A DNA stretch of 6,477 nucleotides from Pseudomonadota bacterium (lineage in GTDB: Bacteria > Pseudomonadota > Alphaproteobacteria > Rhizobiales > Afifellaceae): positions 1-6,477 of the forward strand of contig JAEZEK010000066.1 of assembly GCA_023417735.1 (NCBI GenBank), in the 5' to 3' direction. The first letter of the stretch is position 1, and each line of letters begins with the position of its first letter. The translations under genes were made by a program, and so were the position numbers. The notes beneath the pieces are model-generated. The model saw only the letters and a list, made by a program, of their open reading frames with translations. It searched no databases and was not told the DNA's origin. Shown here one piece after another: positions 1-4,676 of the stretch.

Positions 1-142
1 GGTCGATGTCGCAGACATCGACGAGGTCGGCGCGGTCGGAGTGCTTCTGGATCGCGGCGATGTGGTTCTGGGCGATCCGGCCGCACCCGACCAGGGCGAG
101 GCGGATCTTCCGATCACGGATCGGCTCGGGGAACTGGCGCAT
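1..142 (-). CDS. Gfo/Idh/MocA-family oxidoreductase, N-terminal part only (cut by window edge)
   Basis: Only the first 47 codons are in the window. The ATG is at 142-140 and the frame stays open to the left edge. After a short charged leader the protein reads RLALVGCGRIAQNHIAAI, a beta strand followed by the glycine-rich nucleotide-binding turn (GxGxxA/G type) of a Rossmann fold. It then reaches an acidic VCDID strand end, where NAD(P) ribose is normally bound. This is the usual start of Gfo/Idh/MocA dehydrogenases. The start lies two bases after the stop of the WbpA-type dehydrogenase (TGA-GC-ATG), with no obvious separate ribosome site, so translational coupling in one operon is likely. In such pairs the oxidoreductase usually oxidises C3 of UDP-N-acetylglucosaminuronate (WbpB/WlbA role) before amination. 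The motif differs from the GAAGYIAPRH form I associate with classical WbpB, so the exact substrate is inferred from context. The catalytic domain is outside the window. Confidence 0.85.
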   Translation of the reverse strand, partial: MRQFPEPIRDRKIRLALVGCGRIAQNHIAAIQKHSDRADLVDVCDID

Positions 143-144
143 GC

Positions 145-1452
145 TCAGGACTTCACGACCTTGCTGGACGGCTCGAGGTAGCGGCCTCTTGTGTCGATGA
201 TGATCTTGGCGTGCTGCTGGATCGCCTCGTAGTCGAAGCGGTCGTGGTCGGTGGCGAGCAGCACGCAGTCGAAGGAAGCGAGCGCCTCCGGGGTGAGATC
301 CACGCTCCGCAAGTCGAAATACTTGTGCTCGCGCAGGCGCGGGAACGCCGCCACGTGCGGATCGCTGTAGGCGACCCGCGCGCCGAGCGCGTCGAGCTTC
401 TCCATGATGGCGACCGACGGCGATTCGCGCATGTCGTCGACGTTCTTCTTGTAGGCGATGCCGAGCACCAGCACCGAGCTGCCGTTGATGGCCTTCTGGT
501 TGCCGTTGAGCGCCATCGCCACCTTGGAGACGACGTAGTCCGGCATCGCCGAGTTCACCTCGCCGGCGAGCTCGATGAAGCGGGTGTTGACGCCGTACTC
601 GCGCGCCTTCCAGGTCAGGTAGAAGGGATCGATCGGGATGCAGTGGCCGCCGAGCCCCGGCCCTGGGTAATAGGGCACGAACCCGAAAGGCTTCGTCGCC
701 GCGGCCCTGATCACCTCGTGGATGTCGATGCCCATGCGGTCGGCGACCACCTTCATCTCGTTGACGAGGCCGATGTTCACCGCCCGGTGGATGTTCTCGA
801 GCAGCTTGGTGAGCTCGGCCGCCCGGGTCGAACTCACCGGAACGACGCGGTCGATCACCTGGCCGTAGAGCGCCATCCCGACCTCCAGGCAAGCCGGCGT
901 GTGCCCGCCGCACACCTTGGGGATCGTTCTCGTCGTGAACTGCGGGTTGCCCGGATCCTCGCGCTCCGGCGAGTAGACGAGGAAGATGTCCTCGCCGACC
1001 GCTAGCCCGGTCGACTGCGCCCGCGGCAGGAGCTCCTCGTCCGTGGTCCCGGGATAGGTCGTGCTCTCCAGCGAAAGCACCTGGCCCCTGCGAAGGTGCG
1101 GGACGAGGCTGTCGGTCGTGTCCAGCACGAAGCTCAGGTCCGGCTCGCGGTGCTTGTTGAGCGGAGTCGGCACGCAAAGGATCAGGGCATCCGCCTCGCC
1201 GGCGCGCGAGAAGTCGGCGGTCGCCTCGAAGCCGTTTCCGTTCGCCGCCGCGATCCGGGACGCCGGGATGTGCTCGATGTAGCTCGTCCCGGCCGACAGG
1301 GCGTCCACCTTCGCCTGGTCGATGTCGAAGCCCAGCACCTTGTAGCCGACCTCGCTGTACCGAAGGACCAGCGGCAGGCCGACATAGCCCAGTCCCACGA
1401 TACCGATGACAGCGCTCTTGCCGTTCAGCCTTTCGATCAGTTCCGACCGCAA
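145..1452 (-). CDS. wbpA: WbpA-type nucleotide-sugar dehydrogenase (probable UDP-N-acetylglucosamine 6-dehydrogenase)
   Basis: This 435-residue cytosolic enzyme is predicted to oxidise C6 of a UDP-hexose, probably UDP-GlcNAc, to the uronic acid with two NAD+, supplying surface-polysaccharide synthesis. The N-terminal Rossmann domain has GLGYVG at residues 20-25 and an FDID strand end at 42-45. The central part carries the lysine/asparagine segment ELTKLLEN (213-220). The catalytic cysteine is Cys271 in [13 protein letters not shown]. The C-terminal UDP-binding domain has [13 protein letters not shown] (333-345) and ends with DTRGRY. The length matches WbpA (about 436). The start is TTG at 1452-1450, preceded on the minus strand by AGGGGA about five bases upstream; no in-frame ATG is near. 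The UDP-GlcNAc assignment rests on family resemblance and on the following Gfo/Idh/MocA gene, as in wbpA-wbpB. UDP-ManNAc or UDP-GalNAc activity cannot be excluded. Confidence 0.9.
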   Translation of the reverse strand: MRSELIERLNGKSAVIGIVGLGYVGLPLVLRYSEVGYKVLGFDIDQAKVDALSAGTSYIEHIPASRIAAANGNGFEATADFSRAGEADALILCVPTPLNKHREPDLSFVLDTTDSLVPHLRRGQVLSLESTTYPGTTDEELLPRAQSTGLAVGEDIFLVYSPEREDPGNPQFTTRTIPKVCGGHTPACLEVGMALYGQVIDRVVPVSSTRAAELTKLLENIHRAVNIGLVNEMKVVADRMGIDIHEVIRAAATKPFGFVPYYPGPGLGGHCIPIDPFYLTWKAREYGVNTRFIELAGEVNSAMPDYVVSKVAMALNGNQKAINGSSVLVLGIAYKKNVDDMRESPSVAIMEKLDALGARVAYSDPHVAAFPRLREHKYFDLRSVDLTPEALASFDCVLLATDHDRFDYEAIQQHAKIIIDTRGRYLEPSSKVVKS

Positions 1453-1692
1453 ATCCGTCCCCTGTCATGGCCCGGGCCGGGCGACTTACCGTCGCGAACG
1501 CCCGCGCGCCGTCCCTTATCAGGTTGAGGGGGCGGTGCAACGGGGCTGCGAAGAGCGCCGGCGCATGGAAACGTGCGACGGCCCGACGGTGAGCCGGCTA
1601 CCCGGCGCAACACCTCATGGCGTCTCGACGCAGCCGAGGTGGCGGATTAAGTAGCGTTGCAGGCGCATGCCGCGGATTGCTGGGCCGGCCGG

Positions 1693-1722
1693 CCGGACAT
1701 GCGTCCGGGGGCCGCAAGGCCC
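1693..1722 (+). promoter_or_regulatory. Two adjacent hairpins in the probable 5' leader of the NDUFS4-like gene
   Basis: The first hairpin pairs CCGGAC (1693-1698) with GTCCGG (1703-1708) around the loop ATGC. It is followed without a gap by GGGCC (1709-1713) pairing with GGCCC (1718-1722) around GCAA, a GNRA tetraloop closed by a C-G pair. Both stems are perfect and would be stable in RNA. They end about 18 bases before the ribosome binding site. A regulatory role is inference, since short hairpins are common by chance at this GC content. Confidence 0.3.
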
Positions 1723-1740
1723 ATATGTCGCTCTGGCGGC

Positions 1741-1755
1741 AGGAGGTGTAGGAGA
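1741..1755 (+). promoter_or_regulatory. Ribosome binding site of the NDUFS4-like gene
   Basis: There is a perfect AGGAGG at 1741-1746 and a second GGAG at 1751-1754, ahead of two consecutive ATG codons (1757 and 1760). AGGAGG is 10 bases from the first ATG. GGAG is 5 bases from the second ATG but only 2 from the first. Either ATG can be the start, and the site excludes the longer frame that opens at 1667. Confidence 0.7.
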
Positions 1756-1756
1756 A

Positions 1757-2062
1757 ATGATGGCGCGGATATACCGCCCGGCCCGGACCGCGATGAGTTC
1801 GGGAGAGGCGAACACGAGGGAATGGGTGCTCGAATACGAGCCGGAAGCGCCGCGCTCGGTCGAGCCGCTCATGGGCTACACGTCTTCGACGGACATGATG
1901 AGCCAGGTTCGCCTGCGCTTCGACAGCAAGGAAGAGGCGGTCGCCTACGCGGAGCGCAACGACATCCCGTACCGGCTCCTCGAACCGAAGGACAGGAAGC
2001 GGCGCGCGATCGCCTACGCGGACAATTTCCGCCGGGACCGCGTGCAGCCGTGGACCCATTGA
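1757..2062 (+). CDS. ETC complex I subunit, NDUFS4-like (18-kDa accessory subunit homologue)
   Basis: This 101-residue soluble protein (100 if the second ATG is used) is homologous to the mitochondrial complex I accessory subunit NDUFS4. In Alphaproteobacteria such proteins associate with the peripheral arm of NADH:ubiquinone oxidoreductase and are typically encoded apart from the nuo operon. Family hallmarks in order are REWVLEYEP (21-29), EPLMGYTSSTD (36-46), the segment VRLRFDSKEEAVAYAERNDIP (51-71, helix and strand) and the closing NFRRDRVQPWTH (90-101). A tyrosine replaces the tryptophan I expect in the MGWTSS motif. No signal peptide or membrane segment is present. It appears monocistronic: a hairpin follows the stop at once and a tRNA gene starts 41 bases later. 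The family call is firm; the role in assembly or stability of complex I is carried over from homologues. Confidence 0.92.
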   Translation: MMARIYRPARTAMSSGEANTREWVLEYEPEAPRSVEPLMGYTSSTDMMSQVRLRFDSKEEAVAYAERNDIPYRLLEPKDRKRRAIAYADNFRRDRVQPWTH

Positions 2063-2083
2063 GCCGTCCGCCGCCAGGACGGC
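2063..2083 (+). terminator. Hairpin directly after the NDUFS4-like gene, possible weak terminator
   Basis: A perfect 7-bp stem GCCGTCC (2063-2069) / GGACGGC (2077-2083) encloses a 7-base loop and begins at the base after the stop codon. No T run follows, so it is not a standard intrinsic terminator. It could instead protect the transcript's 3' end or assist Rho-dependent termination before the tRNA. Confidence 0.4.
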
Positions 2084-2103
2084 AGCCTGGGATCGCACCC
2101 TGG

Positions 2104-2179
2104 GGCCCCGTAGCTCAGTGGATAGAGCAGTAGCCTTCTAAGCTATTGGTCGGAGGTTCGAATCCTCCCGGGGTCACCA
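2104..2179 (+). tRNA. tRNA-Arg (anticodon UCU)
   Basis: A complete 76-base cloverleaf can be folded by hand. The acceptor stem GGCCCCG (2104-2110) pairs with CGGGGTC (2169-2175) with one G-U pair. The D arm is GCTC/GAGC (2113-2116, 2125-2128). The anticodon stem GTAGC/GCTAT (2130-2134, 2142-2146) encloses the loop CTTCTAA with anticodon TCT at 2137-2139. A five-base variable loop is followed by the T arm GGAGG-TTCGAAT-CCTCC (2152-2168). The discriminator base is A2176 and CCA is encoded at 2177-2179. It reads arginine AGA (and AGG) codons, which are rare in a genome this GC-rich. No T-rich terminator is visible after it, and its 3' end is not repeated elsewhere in the window. Confidence 0.97.
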
Positions 2180-2180
2180 A

Positions 2181-2233
2181 TTCCCGCAGGGTCAGGCAAG
2201 GCGGGCAGCCGCGGCGCAGAGGAGACGCGGGAA
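2181..2233 (+). repeat. Inverted repeat downstream of the tRNA
   Basis: TTCCCGC (2181-2187) is perfectly complementary to GCGGGAA (2227-2233) across a 39-base loop. The inner GCGGG at 2201-2205 offers a competing, closer partner for CCCGC. It might be part of tRNA 3' processing or termination, but no T tract follows and the long loop makes it weak. Confidence 0.3.
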
Positions 2234-2236
2234 CCC

Positions 2237-2262
2237 AATATTAGTAAAAGTGTCTGTAACTA
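2237..2262 (+). promoter_or_regulatory. AT-rich patch, possible promoter of the diguanylate cyclase gene
   Basis: This 26-base stretch has only six G or C bases and stands out sharply from its GC-rich surroundings. It lies between the tRNA and the first well-supported start codon of the cyclase (ATG 2307). It contains -10-like hexamers such as TATTAG (2239-2244), but no good -35 partner was found. It may be the melting region of a promoter; the exact boxes cannot be assigned. Confidence 0.3.
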
Positions 2263-2306
2263 GGATTCGCCGCGACGTAACAGGCAGCCCCGAGCCGGTG
2301 CCACAC

Positions 2307-3797
2307 ATGTTCATCCATCCCGCCGACAAGGCCACCAGCCCCGCCGCCGAGCGCCGCGACGAAGCCGAGATGTTCGACCTCGCTCCGGTTTCCCTCTGGC
2401 TGGAGGACTTCAGCGGGGTGAGGCAGCTCTTCGACGAATGGCGCGCGGCCGGCGTGACGTCGCTCCGCGATCACCTCGCCGAGGACATCTCGCGCGCGAA
2501 GGCGTGCTCCGACCGGATCCGCGTGCTCAAGGTCAACCGCAAGACGCTGTCCTTGTTCGGGGCCGACGACCTTCCGCATCTCGTGGAGAACCTGGGAAGC
2601 GTGTTCCGCGACGACATGCTGACGACCCATGCCGAGGAGCTCTGCCAGCTCTGGGACGGCAAGACCGAATTCGCCAGCAACACCGTCAACTACACGCTGA
2701 CCGGCCTGCGGCTCGACATCCAGCTGAAGGGCATGGTCCTGCCGGGCTACGAGGCCGGCTGGGAACGCGTGCTGCTCGCGGTCGAGGACGTGACGGAGCG
2801 CGAGACCGCCCGCCGTGCGCTCGCCGTCAGCGAGGAGTATGCGTGCGGCCTCTTCGAGCACTCGCCGGTCTCGCTCTGGGTCGAGGATTTCAGCGCGGTG
2901 AAGCAGCTGCTCGATGACGCGCGGGCGCGCGGCATCCAGGACTTTCGCGTCTTCACCGACGTCCACCCGGAGTTCGTGGTCCGCTGCATGAGCGAGATCC
3001 GCGTGATCGACGTCAATCGCCATACGCTCGAGCTCTTCGCCGCCCCTGACAAGCCGACGCTCCTTAACGGCCTGCGGGAGGTGTTCCGCGACGACATGGA
3101 GTACCATTTCCGCGAGCAGCTGGTGGACCTCTGGGAGGGCAAGCTCTTCCAGCAGCGCGAGGTGGTGAACTGCGCGCTCGACGGCAGCGAGCTCCACGTC
3201 CACATGCAGTTCTCGGTGCTGCCCGGCTTCGAGCGCGACTGGTCGCTCGTTCAGGTCGCGCTGACCGACATCACCGCGCGGAAGAAGGCGGAGGCCTACC
3301 TCGAATATCTCGGCAAGCACGACGTGCTGACGAAGCTCTACAATCGGTCCTTCTATGTCGACGAGCTGAACCGGCTCGAGCGCAAGGGGCCGCAGCCGGT
3401 GACGATCATCATCGCCGACCTAAACGGCCTCAAGACGCTGAACGACACGCTCGGGCACGGCGCCGGCGACGCGCTCTTGCGCAGAGCAGGGGAAGTGCTG
3501 AACGAGCTCGTCGAGCCGCCGGCCCACGCAGCCCGCATCGGCGGCGACGAGTTCGCGATCATCCTGCCCGGCCCGGATTCCGCCGGCGGCGAGGCGGCTC
3601 TCGAAAAGCTCGGGCGGCTGATCGACCTCAACAACCAGTTCTATTCCGGTGTGACGCTGAGTTTTTCGGTGGGGACCGCGACGAGCGGCCCGGGCGAGCG
3701 GCTGGAAGCGGTGGTGAAGCGCGCCGACGGTCTCATGTACGAGGCGAAGCGGGCCCACTATGCCGCAGCCGGGCTCGACCGCCGGCGGTCGGGCTGA
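2307..3797 (+). CDS. Diguanylate cyclase with two tandem PAS domains and a GGDEF domain
   Basis: This 496-residue protein is predicted to make cyclic di-GMP from two GTP in the cytosol. PAS 1 spans about residues 24-165 and PAS 2 about 184-326. They are a clear internal duplication: SLW.EDFS, IRV..VNR.TL.LF, VFRDDM and LPG.E..W recur exactly 160 residues apart. The GGDEF domain (about 337-486) starts with DVLTKLYNR, has ADLNGLKTLND for metal and GTP binding (370-380) and an intact GGDEF at 412-416, so it should be active. The RxxD inhibitory site expected five residues before GGDEF is EPPA instead. No membrane segments or signal peptide are seen, so the stimulus is probably cytosolic; the PAS ligand is unknown. 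The frame opens at GTG 2250, but its first codons (TCT, GTA, ACT, ATT, ACA) are unlike the G/C-ending usage further on. I therefore prefer ATG 2307; GTG 2298 is an alternative, and no start has a strong ribosome site. Confidence 0.9.
   Translation: MFIHPADKATSPAAERRDEAEMFDLAPVSLWLEDFSGVRQLFDEWRAAGVTSLRDHLAEDISRAKACSDRIRVLKVNRKTLSLFGADDLPHLVENLGSVFRDDMLTTHAEELCQLWDGKTEFASNTVNYTLTGLRLDIQLKGMVLPGYEAGWERVLLAVEDVTERETARRALAVSEEYACGLFEHSPVSLWVEDFSAVKQLLDDARARGIQDFRVFTDVHPEFVVRCMSEIRVIDVNRHTLELFAAPDKPTLLNGLREVFRDDMEYHFREQLVDLWEGKLFQQREVVNCALDGSELHVHMQFSVLPGFERDWSLVQVALTDITARKKAEAYLEYLGKHDVLTKLYNRSFYVDELNRLERKGPQPVTIIIADLNGLKTLNDTLGHGAGDALLRRAGEVLNELVEPPAHAARIGGDEFAIILPGPDSAGGEAALEKLGRLIDLNNQFYSGVTLSFSVGTATSGPGERLEAVVKRADGLMYEAKRAHYAAAGLDRRRSG
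2376..3284 (+). repeat. In-frame tandem duplication encoding the two PAS domains (480-bp period)
   Basis: Unit 1 (about 2376-2804) and unit 2 (about 2856-3284) encode PAS domains that align without a net insertion or deletion at a fixed offset of 480 bases. Examples are the PVSLW codons at 2385 and 2865 and the VFRDDM codons at 2601 and 3081. The DNA copies have diverged considerably, so this is an old duplication rather than a recent copying event. Confidence 0.8.
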
Positions 3798-3814
3798 CGG
3801 CGCAGGGGCAAGTC

Positions 3815-3828
3815 AGCGCGCACGCGCT
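3815..3828. terminator. Small hairpin between convergent genes, possible bidirectional terminator
   Basis: AGCGC (3815-3819) pairs with GCGCT (3824-3828) around a four-base loop, in the 30-base gap between the stop of the cyclase (3797) and the stop of the phosphatase. It lacks T runs on either strand, so this is only a weak candidate supported mainly by position. Confidence 0.25.
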
Positions 3829-4562
3829 CACGCGTCGACGTCTCCCTCGACCTGGCCGCGGCGCTGCAGCCAGATCGCGGCCAGCCAGATGAACATCGCC
3901 CAGGCCGATCCGATCGCCCACCCCGCGAGCACGTCCGTCGGCCAGTGCACGCCGAGATAGACCCGGCTCACCCCGACGAGCAGGGTCAGGAGCACTGACA
4001 TCCCGAGGAAGAACGCCTTCACCCGGCGGCCGACCTGCAGCCTGGTCAGGAGGATGCCGAGGGTCAGGAACGTGACGGCGGCGAGGGTCGCGTGCCCGCT
4101 CGGGAAGCTCGCCGTGTAGACCTCCGCGCCGTGCGGCACGAGATCCGGTCGCAAACGCTCGAAGACGAGCTTGAGGCCGTAGCTCAGCATGGTCCCGCCG
4201 GCGACGGCGACGAGCACCAAGAGCGCGGCATGCCGCTTGCGGATCATCAGCAGGTAGATGATGACCGACAGGGTCGCGAGCGTGATGAAGAAGTTGCTCC
4301 CGAGCGCGGTGATGTCGCGCATCATCTCCTCGAACCAGAGCGGCCCGAGCGGGTCCGTCGGGTCCGCAGGATTGCGGAGCGCGAGGATGACGGCACGGTC
4401 GAACGCCTCGGTCGACCCTTCGCCGACCGCCTCCGCAAGTTCCAGGAACCCCCACGCGCCGCCGGCGATCCCGAGCAGGATGGCCAGGGTGACGATCTCG
4501 GCACGTGCCAGCGCGAGGCTGCGGCGGAAGAGAAGGGCGCCCTGATTGAAATAGGTGTTCAT
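3828..4562 (-). CDS. PAP2-family membrane phosphatase
   Basis: This 244-residue integral membrane protein belongs to the type 2 phosphatidic acid phosphatase family, which removes phosphate from lipid phosphates or diphosphates through a phospho-histidine intermediate. All three signature motifs are intact: KLVFERLRP (131-139), PSGH (154-157) and SRVYLGVHWPTD (199-210), with catalytic His157 and His206. About six hydrophobic segments can be seen, near residues 20-42, 90-106, 112-130, 158-173, 182-198 and 210-232. ATG 4562 is taken as the start; a weak CAGG lies just upstream and the product begins close to the first membrane segment. The gene is divergent from the GT39 glycosyltransferase. 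Plausible substrates are undecaprenyl diphosphate, lipid A phosphate (LpxE-like) or phosphatidyl phosphates, and the sequence does not decide among them. Confidence 0.92.
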   Translation of the reverse strand: MNTYFNQGALLFRRSLALARAEIVTLAILLGIAGGAWGFLELAEAVGEGSTEAFDRAVILALRNPADPTDPLGPLWFEEMMRDITALGSNFFITLATLSVIIYLLMIRKRHAALLVLVAVAGGTMLSYGLKLVFERLRPDLVPHGAEVYTASFPSGHATLAAVTFLTLGILLTRLQVGRRVKAFFLGMSVLLTLLVGVSRVYLGVHWPTDVLAGWAIGSAWAMFIWLAAIWLQRRGQVEGDVDA

Positions 4563-4600
4563 TCGGCCTGTCCGTCCTTCGAGGGTCTACCCGCGGCAGC

Positions 4601-4623
4601 GGCGCCTGCGGAGGTCCGGCGCC
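4601..4623. promoter_or_regulatory. Paired GGCGCC palindromes in the divergent promoter region
   Basis: Two copies of the self-complementary hexamer GGCGCC (4601-4606 and 4618-4623) lie 17 bases apart, start to start, and can also pair with each other as a 6-bp stem with an 11-base loop. The second copy abuts the -35-like TTGAAA at 4624. The arrangement could be an operator acting on both divergent genes, but GC-rich hexamers like this recur by chance here. Confidence 0.22.
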
Positions 4624-4652
4624 TTGAAATGCCCGGCCCGTCGCCGTAGCAG
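4624..4652 (+). promoter_or_regulatory. Candidate promoter of the GT39 glycosyltransferase gene
   Basis: TTGAAA (4624-4629) matches the sigma70 -35 consensus at five of six positions. It is followed after 17 bases by TAGCAG (4647-4652), which matches the -10 consensus at only three of six. Transcription would begin near 4659, shortly before the start codon, leaving a short leader. Spacing and position are right; the -10 box is poor. Confidence 0.3.
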
Positions 4653-4676
4653 GACACCGATTGCTCGTTGAGCGGG

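Larger units (their letters stand above)
1453..1756. other. Divergent intergenic region without a gene
   Basis: These 304 bases separate the minus-strand polysaccharide operon from the plus-strand NDUFS4-like gene, so promoters in both directions should lie here. I found no convincing -35/-10 pair. Open frames crossing the region have no recognisable protein content. Several short GC-rich hairpins are present: GCCGG/CCGGC with a four-base loop at 1593-1606, and two adjacent ones at 1693-1722. There is also a perfect 12-base GGCC-type palindrome at 1683-1694. None is followed by a T run. Confidence 0.6.

Noticed and set aside
1453..1600. Minus-strand promoter for the wbpA operon (TTGCAC with a GATAAG-like box)
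   Set aside because: The spacing between the boxes is too short (about 13-14 bases) and no better pair was found.
1667..1756. N-terminal extension of the NDUFS4-like protein by 30 residues
   Set aside because: The strong ribosome site at 1741-1755 and the family length place the start at 1757 or 1760. The extension covers the leader hairpins.
1657..2133. Plus-strand frame ending in GPVAQWIEQ
   Set aside because: The ending is a translation of the tRNA gene's 5' part, a well-known false peptide, and the rest overlaps the NDUFS4-like gene in another frame.
2104..2310. tRNA-Arg as the attachment site of an integrated element
   Set aside because: No repeat of the tRNA 3' end, integrase or mobile-element gene is seen in the window, and the downstream genes have ordinary composition.
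2241..3320. Minus-strand open frame of 359 codons opposite the PAS domains
   Set aside because: Its apparent internal repeats simply mirror the PAS duplication on the plus strand, and no family motif is visible.
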